This document shows positions 10,671-23,400 of a stretch of DNA of 64,000 bases, one piece after another. The number at the start of each line of letters is the position of its first letter. Position 1 is the stretch's first letter. The translations under genes were made by a program, and so were the position numbers. Below the pieces are notes generated by a model, which searched no databases, had not been told where the DNA came from, and was given only the letters and a program-made list of their open reading frames with translations. Source of the stretch: Spinellus fusiger (Eukaryota > Mucoromycota > Mucoromycetes > Mucorales > Phycomycetaceae); the NCBI GenBank assembly GCA_025094145.1, contig JALLLS010000070.1, forward strand, positions 1 to 64,000, given 5' to 3'.

Positions 10671-10796
10671 TCAGTTTCTATGGATCTTGAAGGATCTGCG
10701 TTTAAGCTTTCTGACGGTTCCCTTGTGTGTGTCACCTGTGTTGATGTGTCTGATTTCATACTTTTTATTGGTCTTGGATTGAAAGCGGGGTAACAT
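10671..10796 (-). CDS. Small basic ORF, 41 residues
   Basis: A minus-strand ORF starting MLPRFQSK and ending KRRSFKIHRN, with about 16 Lys, Arg or His residues in 41. It stands out because the surrounding 300 bases are purine tracts while this piece has ordinary base composition. It is preceded by a T-rich stretch like those before real genes here. It could be a small basic protein, a terminal exon of an unseen gene or an upstream ORF in the KCS1 leader. No family was recognised. Confidence 0.35.
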   Translation of the reverse strand: MLPRFQSKTNKKYEIRHINTGDTHKGTVRKLKRRSFKIHRN

Positions 10797-10917
10797 TGGA
10801 AGCAAAAAAAAAGAATAAAATAAGGAAAATAAAAAATATATAAAAGAGAGAAGAAATCTACACTATGGAAAAGGAAAGAAAGAAAAAGAAAAGAAAAGAA
10901 AAGGAAAGAAAAGTCTT

Positions 10918-12591
10918 TTAGCTGAGATCCATGGCGTCATGAGATGTGTGGGTGGGTGGAGTGGGTGGTTGTGTGGTCGTCGTTGTGTTTGCTGTGGTTG
11001 CTGTGGTTACTGTGGTCGTGGCAGGATGATTCGCAGTCACACCCACACCCCTCAGTCTCTCGAGCCACAGTTCTGCACGCTCAATGGTGGCTGCAAACAC
11101 ATTCGACACAGACTGAAGCATTTCAATGGACTCTCCTCCAAAATTAAGAAGGCGGATGGACGTCTCATTCACTTTGGACTCATTGGCTTGGTTGCCGGCA
11201 TTCAACACGGCCCATCGACCGGGAAGAGCAAGAATAAAGCCACGAACACTGGCCTTGGCTTGTTCGGGCAATCCTGTGCCTGCATATTTGCTCACGACCT
11301 CGACTACTTTGCGCAGGGTGTCGATGATCTCCCTTTTGATTTCTGATAGGGTGTTGGTGGTGTGTGTGGTGTGCGTGGTGTGTGTGGGTGTGTTTTGGTG
11401 TGCGTGTGGGTGGGTGGCAAGGGCCACGACCAGACTGCGGAGAATGTTCATCTGGTGATCAATGTGTTGGGTGGCATACTACAACTGTCAGCGGGTGTCA
11501 GTGCACGTGACTTACTTGGAGCCAACTAAGACAGTAACGAAGACATTTCATTGATTCTTCACTCACAACGGCTGCTGTTGTGCCTGCTGCTGTGCCTGCA
11601 TGCATGACAATCTGGTGCCACTTGCTTCTGGCTGGGTGTCTGTGTCGCTGTGTCTTTGTGTACACTCGACGGGGTGATGTGGAGCGGACGGTGGATGGAT
11701 GGGATGTGCAGGAGGCAGACCGTGAATGTGAGCGAGAACGGACATCTGAGGAGAGGTGGGGTGAGGTGAGGTGAGGTGAGGTAGGAAAAGGTGAGGTAGG
11801 AAAAGGTAAAGAGGAGGAGGAGGAGGCTTACATGGCTCGTCATCGTAGGATTCTTCTCTCCGTCTTCGGCAGTGACCTTCTCTTTCATAGTCATCAGAGA
11901 GAGAAGCACAGGCCAACGCACTGGCTACACTGGATTCCTTTTCCTCAGTACACGTAACATAGCTAGGGTAGCGCTCCTCCAGCTAACAAGGATAGAAAGA
12001 AAGGGGGATCAACATCCTATCCACTGCACAGGAGGCTCACCTTGTCGAGCTGTTTGCAGCCCCACTCATCCACTGCATCCGAGAGAACACGGCGGCCAAA
12101 CTTATCATAAATGGGTGCTGCTAGTGACTCTACCATTTCTGCACCATACTTCACAACACTGCTGGAGGCCTTTGAGCTTTCATAGGCACGGAGAGCAGAG
12201 TGGACAAGTGGGATGTTGGAGACACGGTGTATAAAGTGGTGTTGTGGTATGTGTCTAATGTCGTCGTCGGTGGACTCACTGGAGAATGAGTAGCGGGCGG
12301 TGGTAAGGCCTGGTGTGGGCAGAGGTGAGCTGGGCGTGGTGGAAGGTGCAGAGGCGTATTGGGTGAGCGGTGGGAGAATCACTAGACTGGGAAAAGAGCG
12401 CTTGCCTGTCCAAATGCACGTGGCTTGTGTTCACTTAGTGTTCATGTAGAAAATGAATTACCAGTGTCAAGAGAGGCTAGTGTCCCAAGGGCCTCTGCTG
12501 CTAGTTGCACGTCACGGTCATTCTTATGACTGTCTTCTGCAGAGTGGACAAGCTGATGGATCGACATAGGCGACGGCTGTGGGTAGGACAT
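10918..12591 (-). CDS. OPI1: Opi1-family transcriptional repressor of phospholipid genes
   Basis: Five exons (12591-12463 with donor after 12462, 12405-12041, 11982-11832, 11745-11516, 11478-10918) give 478 residues; yeast Opi1 has 404. Diagnostic blocks are DVQLAAEALGTLA near residue 30, AYESSKASSSVVKYGAEMVE around 110, CKQLDKLEERYPS, SKWHQIV followed by SEESMKCLRYCLSWLQ, and YATQHIDHQMNILR with LPEQAKASVRGFILALPGRW near the C-terminus. Between them is a region rich in Ser, Arg and His, and the C-terminus has Thr/His and Thr/Pro repeats. In yeast, Opi1 sits on the ER bound to phosphatidic acid and the VAP protein Scs2, and moves to the nucleus when inositol is present to repress INO1 and other genes driven by Ino2/Ino4. 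I did not see a clear FFAT motif. It is the same-strand upstream neighbour of KCS1. An E-box matching the yeast inositol element lies about 280 bp upstream. Confidence 0.9.
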
Positions 12592-12870
12592 GACAGATTC
12601 AATAGAGAAGAATAGAGAAGAATAGAGAAGAATAGAGAGAGGGAAAAAGAGAGGGAAAAAGAGAAAAAGAAAAAGAGGAAATAAAAAGGTGAAAAATTGA
12701 AAAGTGAAAAAGTGAGGGGAAAAAGACAGGAGAAAAAAGGGGGCAACACACACACCTAAACACACACCTCAACACACACCTCAACACAAAAGGGACATGA
12801 AAAATAGTGGGGAGAATCTTTTTTTTTTCCCTCTTTTTCATATTCACTCCACCATGTGAATCTATAGATT

Positions 12871-12880
12871 ATTTCACGTG
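12871..12880 (+). promoter_or_regulatory. E-box matching the yeast inositol-response consensus WYTTCAYRTG
   Basis: The ten bases ATTTCACGTG fit the core of the yeast ICRE/UAS-INO element, and a second E-box-like CATGTGAA lies at about 12854-12861. They are 260-290 bp upstream of the OPI1 start codon. Family knowledge says Ino2/Ino4 bind such sites; whether this fungus uses them is not known. A similar core also occurs before the Aquarius gene (25777-25786), so chance is possible. Confidence 0.3.
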
Positions 12881-12891
12881 TTACTCAGGCC

Positions 12892-15800
12892 ATCCAACCA
12901 TGATCCACTCTTCCTGTGCATTGGGTGTCTGGTGAGGAAGTGCGATGGGGTGGCATATTGCTTAGTCTTTCCAGTAGAAGAGAGAAGAAATGTCACTATT
13001 GGACTGCTCTTTTATTCTTCCTTGCTCTTCTACACTCTAAAAGACTCTCTCCATTCTGTCAGTGGTGTCTATGAATGACATGTTGCAATAGACTTTGCCG
13101 CTTTTCTTTATCAAATAGTAGGAGTCTGTACTACCCTCACCAACAGATGACTTGCCCTTGGAGTGTTTCTAATTCAAACAGGGATTTCGGAGATTCAACA
13201 GAGACACTCGATGATGTAGGGCAAACTCCATGGTTACCACATGCCATGGAATGACTCTCTGGTTTCAGAGACTACGGTCGGACATCCAATGTCATTACTG
13301 TCTTGTCCACTGCTCGGCGTGGCTGATACTTTGAGATTGAAAATGGTCTTTTGATTAACAAATAAAGTACATTGTATGCTTATAAAGTAACTTTTGTGCT
13401 ACTACACTTTGTATTACACTCGTCCTAATGTCATGATGTGGACTTGTTCAACAAAACAATGGTCTTTTTGTTTCTGAGAGAAATAACCATGGAGTGGGGG
13501 ACTTTTTAATGAACGCACTCCATGCTACCATGAATTAGGATGAAACAAAAAGAGAGAAAAGAGAGAGAAAAGAGAGAGAACTCTTGTGCTAATCTATAGA
13601 GTAGGATCTAATGCAACCCATACATCTCTCAGCTCAATCGTTGGATCACTCTTTCTCTTTAGTTACTAACAGTCCTTGAATAGGGGCTGGACTGTGGTAG
13701 AAAGACAATGAATTGAATTGAACTAGAAATGATAAAAGAGAAAAAGAGAGAAAGAGATGGAAAAGGTATCTGTTGGCCAGGGCTGGGTACCTTGTGAAGG
13801 AGTAAATAGTAGTTAGCTGAGAGACTCAGTAAATTGACGGTGAACTCTAACGTCTTAACATTCCTAATAGTGTTCCCATATTACATGAAATATTAATAGT
13901 ACTTAAATAGTATTAAATGCTGATACTCTGCCCTTATCTTTTCCCTCTATTTCCAGGAGAAAATAAGGGAGAAAGGAGAGAGAGAAAATAGAGAGGAGTC
14001 TTCACATTCTAATTCTGCTCAAATAGCAAATATAGATGTGGAGAAGGCAATTTGCCTATGACTATCATTCATTTCTTGTGTTATCATATCTACATTCAAT
14101 GACAAACCATCATAAAAGAAACTCCCCACTCTTATTAGGTATAAAAGGTACTTTCTATGCTTACAAGTTTGACTTAATTCTTATGGTCATTCTGCCAATT
14201 GAAGAAAGAAGAAATAAAGTCGAAATGTATTGCAGATGCCAAGACAAGCATGGGCATATCTATGATAAATAAATACCCTGTTTGCTTCCATCTTCCTTTT
14301 ATATACCTATTGTTCAGAACCCTTCAGGAGAGAAACCCGGTGTCTTGGCTACAAAATACATCTTGTGGATGAGAAAATAAATAAAACAAAATATTGATAT
14401 TTACACACATTGATATATCTTTGGAGTCTCTATACTTCTAGCCTCCCCTTTATTATAATCAGGTGTGCATATTTTGAAACAAAAAGAAAATTTAAACCCA
14501 CGATAATGGAATCAGCTTATCTTGCTTACCTTGGTCATTCAAAGATTATTTTGATATCCAACCCCACTGTGTTATTACATAGTGTGTTCGGTAGACTGAG
14601 AATAATAACAATAGTAATAATAACAATAGATGACATGTGTAGATTGCATTAAACTCATAATAGAAGTATGCATATTTAACAATTCTAAATAATAAAAGTA
14701 CTTCTACCTGTGTAGTCTCATCCATTATCATCTTTATTGAAGTAAAAAAAAGAAACATATCTTTATCTATCTATGGAGTGACAGATATTTCTATATTAGA
14801 GTAGCCTATAGACAGGGTAGTTTTTGGTATCTTAATTTGAAGGATCGGAATTGATTGGCTTTAGTCTCTTGACACATTACCACTATTTAAATGAGTTTGG
14901 GCAGATACTTATTATAGTTTAAGTGATATCTGGATACTATCACCGTATAAAAATAAGAAAGGCTTGGGAAAATAGTGTTCATATGCTTCATGGAACTACG
15001 TGGTAAATCCATAGTTATTGACTTTATAGAGAGATATGCAACTATTACTTGTCAAGAGAACATTGTATTGTTTAGACAGAGCATACAACAAAGAGTTTCA
15101 TTTTCTCTTTCTGTTTGCCTGTTTATGTATGTATTTATTTATTTATGTATTTATTTATTTATTTATGTATGTATTTATTTATGTATGTATTTACTATTTT
15201 GGATTGTATGAAATCCTAATAAGTAGATGGTATGGGTTTGAGGAGTAACAATAAAAGCAATTCATTTATTATTATTTAATTTTGAAGACCTATTTTATTA
15301 TTTATCTGGAGCTTAAGATAACACACCACCTACCAATATTCAGGGCATGAGTTGTTATCTTCATATCAAAAGTAAGGGTTTATAGTTTTACTATCCATGA
15401 GCTCATTGATTTCACTTGAAAAAGAAATAATGACTACTTACTAATCTTACAAAATGTGGTGTTTATGGATTTAGACATTTGTATTCTGTGATGCATTGCC
15501 ATCTGTCTTTTCAAGCTTAAATTAGGGTTGTCTAATGCTTAGAAATAAGTGTAGGCCATCATGACAATCTATCTTGTATTTAAACATAGAATATCATCTG
15601 TTTTCTAAAGGTTACAAAACATAATAAAAATGTTCCAAACTTCTATCTGTACTTCTCTGCTGAAATGTTTATTCTTTAGTTCATTTGGATTCATATTTAT
15701 CAGATGCTCTGTTATAGGTGGCATGGCTGACTATTTATTATTATTCTTATTCTCACTAAAAGCTATTGTTATTTATATAATTAGACAGTCTTTCTATAGC

Positions 15801-18800
15801 ACCTGTAGAATACACAGGTGTAAAGCATTATCTGTATTCTGGACCAACTTGGGACCATCTTACGATTATCATGAGGTTTTGACACAAATCATCAGTTCTC
15901 TTTTAGGCGCAACTTGAACTTTTGCAGTTAACTGAGCTATCAAACTTTACTATTTGACATTTTTCTTTGCTCATTTAACAGATCGAAAAAGAAAAAGGGA
16001 ATAAAATTCGATTTTGGCCTTTCCCGACATATGTTTTTACTCTAAAATCAGACAATTTTAAAAAAATAAGTTGGACAATTTTAAAATTAAGATTAGATGA
16101 TCACTGGGGAGAAGAAAGATTAGCTAAAAGGCTTGGACTTTTTTTTTTAAAGAAAAAATTTGTTTTAGTAGTATCTTTAGCGTCGTTACGTTTTCTTTTG
16201 TGATATCTACAAAAGCACTCCAAGTGAGTGTCATTTTCTATCAGACGATTCCCAAATTGAGACATAATATTATAGATGTGGAATGTGTGAATCTTTGTGC
16301 TTTCATAGATAGAGCTGTGTTGAGCATTTGAGCATTAAATTAGAGTGTAGGATACATTTTGACAGTCATCTTCACAATAGAGTGGATGAATCAAGATGAA
16401 CTTGAAGAATAAATACATATAGGGGACTGTGGTATTGATGTTGTGCACCAAATCTTACAAGACAGATAAATATTCACATTCAACCAATACCACGTAAATA
16501 TAGATAGATAGATCGTCATTCTTCTGGTATTAGTGGCATCTGAAGAACTTACCATAGTTTCCTATAAGACCAAATGTATGTAAAAACTATAGTTTGATTC
16601 TATAAACATGTTGTATCTTTCTTCATTTATATCTTGCTAAATAGGTGGGTTTTTTTTTGTTCGGAGAAATAGATAGAAATAAAATAACAAAGAGAAAATA
16701 AATAGTGTCCTCAATGGCTTCTTGGGTCCAAAGGTACTGTGTTGATAGTAAAATGTTTTTTTTTGCAAGTGCTTGATGTATATGATAACCTTCTCTTTTT
16801 GACTCTTCTGAACTACAACTGTTGAGTATCCATTTTTAGACAATTGACTTACAATAATAATAATAAAAAACATTACATCTAGAATTAGAAGGTGTCTAAT
16901 TTGAATGTATGCACACAGCCAGTAAAAATAAATAAATAAATAAATAAAATGGTTCAGTTTTCAGTTTTCAATCATTTACAAAAAAAGAAAGAAATTCAAA
17001 GTATCTAATCTTAAGTTAAAATCTTGTATTTAAAATAAGGGTGACTGGGCGAATTGCTGTAGTTCAAGAAAGGAAAAGGTTGGAGAAAGTCTAGGAGTCT
17101 ATATTTATAACTGATAAGATAACAAGTTTCTGCTATACCTCGATCACTAGTAATGTATTAGATACACACATATTTTCATACTGTTACCATTCATACCTTT
17201 TATTTATTTATTTTTATTTTTATTGTAATATAAATTGTCTTTTTTGGGAGAGATCATACTATACTCAAGAACATGGTTGCATTTCTATACACTTGAGTCT
17301 GTGGATCTAAAGCTCGGAAACAAACATTAAATAAATGTTTTCCGAGAACTATAAAATTATTTAATAATAGTTGAGTCTCAATATATTTTAAAAAAAACTT
17401 AATTGGAACCTTATCTTGTATCTTATATTCAACTTGATATAGCAATTAATAGTAAACCCTGTCCTATGTGTATATATTCCTATAAATGCTAATTGTAATG
17501 ATCAGAATAATAAAAATAAAAGGCAGTGAGTAATTTAACCAACAACTCTTTATCATCGATTGCCATCATAGAATTAGTACAACGTTTCACTTTCACGTAG
17601 TGGCTGACATTGTAGCCGGAATAAATGTTTATGCAAAGACCGTCGACAGAGATAGAGAAAAAGAGAGAATTAAACTTAATTAAGCGTCTATTATGTTTTA
17701 TAAGAGTATGTGAGTATTAAAAGATAAGGTGCTTGATAATGATATACATGTGAACACATTGTGATAGGGATTGTATCAGAAAAATTAGGATGAAAAACCC
17801 TATATAACTATTATAAAAATTAGTCCATATTCAACGGTCTTGAGAAAAAAAATGAATGGGTCAGCAAGTGGTGATCCATGTCATAAAGTAGAAAAATATC
17901 TTCCAGAGAGTCGGATGTTGTTCTAGTATGTATTTTTTGGAAGAAGTTACATGTAATATGCCATTCCTTACCTAATTGAAATAAATCTCACACGTTAAGA
18001 TTAAAGTCAATTAAGTACCATAAAAGCTTAATAATTTAACATGACAGTGATTATAAATAAGAAGAATAGAAAGAAAAGAGATCACTGTACTTATAAAGAA
18101 TAAGTTATTAAATAACCTTATGAATTGTGTTTTGGCGTTGAATTTAATTCATGAATTCATTTAATAGAATCATGATGCTTTTATTATATATAATCTTCCA
18201 AAGATATATAGTGTTCTGCAAGGAAATAAAACGAGTAAAAAAATAGATAATTTATTTTAAACATAGTAACTTTCTTACGTAACCTGTCTTATCCTTGATA
18301 CTTGAACTTACAAACATAAATATTTTTGTGATCTATCGGAAGAATATACAGGCCAACTTATCTGCTGATTTGGTTGTTTTGAATACCAAAAAAGCAGTAT
18401 TCTTTGGCTCAAATAAAGAACCCTGAATTGTTTTAGTGGTGCCTTAGGCGTAATACATCCCCTGAAATCTTGAGATAGTGCGTATGCATTAAATTAAGTT
18501 TAAAAAACTCCATCACCTCAATCTACAGTCCTATTTGTTATTTTCATACAGTGTCTATACAGTGTTATAATTTATTAATTTATTAATTCTTTAGACAAAG
18601 GCCTCCTCATTGAGGGGAAAATATCTATCAACTGTATAGTAATTTCCTTATCAAATTGCTGGCAAGTGGTTATAAAAGAATAAAGTCTTGATATATTTAT
18701 CACATGAAATATATCCCCATTTAGTAGAAAGGCGGCCCATGCCTCAAAATTAGCTGGAGTTAAGATGAAGACATAAAATCAATCCAACTACCCTTGTAGT

Positions 18801-19439
18801 TAAATAAATATGTCTTAAGTAAAGTGTTATTCGATTTACTCTATAGAGGGGCCGATATTACGTTCTCTATCTATTAAACGAATGGTTTATATTAAAATAT
18901 AGAAAATAAGATGGTTGAAGAATTGTAGTGAATCTAAGTAAAATTATATTTATTTCTTTGATCACTGTTTAATTGACTTTATACAATAGATAGGAAAAAT
19001 ACGTGCCTATATGTCCACTTATTAATAAGTCGACTTTTATTTTTTACAATGTCATAGTGAGAATCTTTTTCATAATAAATATAGATAAATTTATCTTGAT
19101 ACATCTTATTTGCCAGTGAGATTATTTACTTATTTTGGGATGAAATGGCAGCTTTATGAAGAGGTCTGTTGGTAGATTTTGTATGACTAAATAACTAGCA
19201 AAATATAAACTGAAGAAGAAGAAACTCTTTGAATGATCAAATAAGTAGTCTTTTTATCTCTGTGCCATGTGTTGATAATGTAAAGAATTTATTCTCTCTC
19301 AGATTAGTATATTGATTCGTCAGTTCAAATAGCAAAGTACTATTATTTATATGATGTTTTAATATTTGTGTTTTTCAATGAAAATAGCCAGAACTATTCT
19401 GATTAGTTTGTAGAAAATATTCTTGCAAACTGTATTGTT
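12892..19439. other. Gene-poor AT-rich spacer
   Basis: About 6.5 kb with no coding exon I could support on either strand. Base composition is mixed up to about 13.8 kb, where short stretches look less AT-rich and may belong to the OPI1 5' flank or an unrecognised transcript, then strongly AT-rich. A TTTATGTA-type repeat lies at 15125-15195. The text around 16665-16715 resembles that around 41337-41385, suggesting a decayed dispersed repeat. Confidence 0.5.
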
Positions 19440-19692
19440 CATACTCGTGATTCCAATTGTAATTTCTCTATCTTGTCTTCCTTGGTAATTATAGACTTGA
19501 TCCACACCTCTCTCATGGGCTCGAGAGATGCATTTTCTTTAAATATCTTCAAGATTCTACTAATAGTTAATGTGCCAGTGCCAACCATGTCAGCAATCTT
19601 TGTTTGGGTGAGACCATTGACATTTTACTCGTGTTCAATGGTATTGTACATTTCTTCATTGACAGGTTCTCCTTTGGTACGAGGTTGGTAGT
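19440..19692 (-). pseudogene. Tc1/mariner-type transposase N-terminal HTH, broken
   Basis: On the minus strand a frame reads NGLTQTKIADMVGTGTLTI followed by SRILKIFKENASLEP, a clear helix-turn-helix of the kind that starts Tc1-like transposases. The same frame contains a stop codon just before it (EHE then TAA) and no catalytic domain follows within the spacer. I call it a decayed transposon fragment. It is not contiguous with the catalytic-domain relic at 42 kb, which lacks this first HTH. Confidence 0.7.
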
Positions 19693-19699
19693 TTTTTTA

Positions 19700-20482
19700 T
19701 CCTCATACTATACAGATGAGGAAGTATTTAATCCCTAACATATATTAATATATGCTAGGAATCCTCTCTATGCTTTTGGAAGAGATTGCTTTTGTAATTT
19801 TTTATATAGACTAATGTATTAGGTAGAAAAATTATATAAGCTATCCATCTATTAGATACAATTTTTTTAAGAAATATCTCTCTTATATTACAAATACAAC
19901 TTTTGTTTCTAATTCTTTGAACACTATCATTGTTGGTTGGGAAGCACTCTATTCCTGAAGTATTCATATGAGAAATACTCTTAGCTGTGTTTTTTGTACA
20001 GATATACTACCCTTTTATTATTATTAAAATTTATATTTATTCTTTAGAAATAGATACCAAACTTTCTATTAATAATAAATAGTATTAAATGTTTAAAATG
20101 TCTGAAGTCTATACCAAAATACATAAAGGGATGAGGAAGACCATCTGAAATATGAAAATGTACAAGAATTTACTTCCAAGTCTATACGTCGGAACATGGA
20201 AGCCGCTGGTTTTATTATTAATAAGGTATAGAAAGAATCAATACATATTGGATCTATCGCCATCTCTTAATAATGGCAGTTGTGAAGAGAAGGTTTAGCC
20301 AATTTTCGACACTAATAAAGCCTTTTGTTATTTAACTCGAGTTCAATTATAGAAAATGTATATTTTTCCTTTTAGTCCTACTCGGCTGTAATAACAAAAG
20401 ACAAGTCAATATGTATATACGAGCAACAATCTTTTTATATAAATAATTTTCAAGAAATCCAAACAAAAATGATGTTGTTATT
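19700..20482. other. AT-rich spacer
   Basis: No supported gene between the transposase relic and the end of the Aquarius gene. It probably contains the 3' untranslated region of that minus-strand gene. Confidence 0.5.
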
Positions 20483-23400
20483 CTACTGTAGTGACTGTAC
20501 AACCCTGCCCATCTCTTCAACATTATCAATTTCTGTTGTGTCAGTAGATTCACCCACCTATACAAAAGTAATGAGTATATACTTAGTTTTTTTTTTAAAA
20601 AAAAATAACTTACTTGACGAATGGTTGGATGACTTTCTTTGGGCTCGAGAGCTAGTTTTGTTGGTCGGCTTAGCAATTGCTCAAAGACAGGACGAAGTTC
20701 ATAGCAATTTTCAAACAAGTCTTTACAGCAGAAGATATAGAGACCAAGTCTTGCACGGGACATTGCTACAACCAAACGTCTGACATCACGAATATGTCCC
20801 ACGGCCTTAGTGCGGACCAGGGATAACAAGACATCTAATTATAAGGATCTACCGATTATAGAGTAATACTTACAATCACTCTGTTGACCTTGGTACTGGT
20901 CTACTGTAGTAACTGCTGCAGGTTTACCAAAGAATGGGTTCCAAGAACAGCGATGTTGAAGCACATCATTAATCAGTGCCTTTTGTCCATTGTAAGTCGT
21001 CAAGATAGAAATCTTATCAGCTGGGTAGCTACATCATATGTATAAGCTTGCTGAATTTTTTTTTATATCAAACATACCCATTCAATCGCATGTACTGGTA
21101 AACAGCCACAATATACTCAGCCTCACCCAAGTTTTGGTAAAAGTAAGGCACAGGCTCTGTTTCTCCTTGGCCATGGAATTTACCAACATCTACTAACTGA
21201 TAGTCGTATGTAAATCCAGCATTGGCTCTCTTGTACTCTTCTTGAGTGACTTTTGGTAAATCGCCAAGGTTGTTATAACGCCAGCTATACAACTTAGCAA
21301 TAGAGGATCTTGCACGGCCCTAGTAAAATAAAATAAGTTCTGTTACTACTTTTAAAATAGAAAGTAAAATGTTATACCTGTGCATCCAACTGAAGAGTAG
21401 GTACACCCAAACGAACAAAGCGTGTGAATAAACTCTGCTCCATATTACCATATTGTTGGAATGCCAAATTTTTAACTACAGGAGGCAATTGGTTGTGGTC
21501 ACCAATCATGATGACACGCTTAAGACGGTTGACACCATCCTCAGGCTCCTGGAGCAATAAAGGGATAAAAGTCTCTACTTCAAGAATCTGGGCAGCTTCT
21601 TCCATGACTACATTGTCATACTTGAAGTTCAACCCAACGAGTTCACGTCGCTTCAATGCAGCGTGAGTGCAGGTCATTGCAATAATCTTTGCTTCTTTGG
21701 TTAACAGGTAGTTGGCTCTGTCGTTGCCCGATCTTAAAAGTTCAAAGGCTCTAATCTCATCCAACTCGCTAAATATCTTCTCAAGATGCCTGTAACAACC
21801 CATGGCTACTTCCAGGGCCTTTTCTCTGGTCATATCGTCAGAGAACAATGGGTTGGGTGCATTTGCAAAGAAGTAGATGAATGGGAAGTTTCCTTGGATC
21901 TCCTCAATTGTACCAGTCTCTGCCTGGCTGATATAAGGTTGCCAGAGAGTTAGTACATGGAAACGGTAAAAGTAACCAGCAGTTTCACAGGTGGATCCAT
22001 GTTCACCAGGTATACCTAGGGAGAGAGCCAAACGATTGACTTCTTGGAGTAATTCTATACGCTTCTCCAAGAAAGATGAAACACGACCGTACTTGCTGAA
22101 GCTAAGTTCAGTGTTCAACTCTTCTTCTCCATGACCCAGACGAACAAGATGACGAGAATCAATGTCTAATAATTGAGAAGCAATATTAGTTCACTGTTAC
22201 CACTAGTGGTCATTTACCAAGCTCCATGATCTTTTCAAATATCTGGTTGAGTGCTTGATTGCTGTGAGTCACAACAAGAGTGTGCTGATTGGGGTAGTTG
22301 TGGTAAAGATTTGCTATTGTCTGCACAGCTACATCTGTTTTACCCGTGCCTGGAGGACCGACTACCATAGTAAGGCCGTAATTCATACCAGAACGAATGG
22401 CCTCCACTATTATGTTTTAGTATTCTTATTCCTATTACTTGGATTACCTTGTACAGGTGTAAACTGTATAGTGTTTTGCTTTGGAATGTTTTGTGGATAA
22501 GGTCCCATGTTAGGAATCTTATAAGTAGACACGTTGAATGATTCTGGTGCTGATGAAACTGTTTTCTTCATCTTTTTCTTTTTCTTTGGAGCCTCTTCTT
22601 CTGATGCTCCCTCGCTAAAATTAATTACATAAGGTGGTGAAAGCTCCTCCTCCATTTCATTTACTGGCTTGACTGTCTTGTTGGGGAAACTGTCCAACAA
22701 ATGCTGCCAGTTGAGGAATGTATCACGGAAGTTAAGTTCCTTGACTCGGTTAGGCAATCTTGTATAGTTTGCGCTGCTTGGATCTCCATAACCCAAAAAG
22801 ACCTTCTGTAACCAGTCAGGCACAACTAAATCGCTCTGCATCAAATCACGAATAGTCTCAAGAACTGCTTTAAAGTTGTTTTCCTAGAAAAGAGTTTAGT
22901 AAAGCATAAAATACACATACTTCAATAATAGTTACCTGTGGTCGTCTTCGTACAAGAATAGTAAATGTCTCGTGTATATCCTCGTGTTGTTTATTGTTGA
23001 ATTTTCGCATATCTGTCTTTGGTACAGTTATTTGTCAGTATGCTATAATGCAAAAGAGCTGATAGCTCTACCTTGTACTGATTGGGATCTAATTCAACTC
23101 GAAGTGTACGTGAAGAGCCATTCCATCTCTTCTGCTTGTCTTCAATCGTTGGCTTGCTAACCTCATCAATAGGACGACCTTAGGAAACAGTGGAAATAAT
23201 GAGTAAATATAGATGTTTTGGTTATTCATGTAAAGTATCTTACCATCACTTCCAACAATATCTACAATCTCACAACCACGCACATACTTAATACCGTAGT
23301 GAGTCTTAAAATCAGTGTTATCATTGTATCGAAGTCCCGATTCTTCATTGGCTTGTATTGTCAACAAGAAAAGAACATCGTGCTTGCGAAGATTATCCCA

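Noticed and set aside
10655..10690. C/D box snoRNA on the minus strand (CTGATGATG then CTGA)
   Set aside because: The two boxes are only about ten bases apart, too close for a guide RNA.
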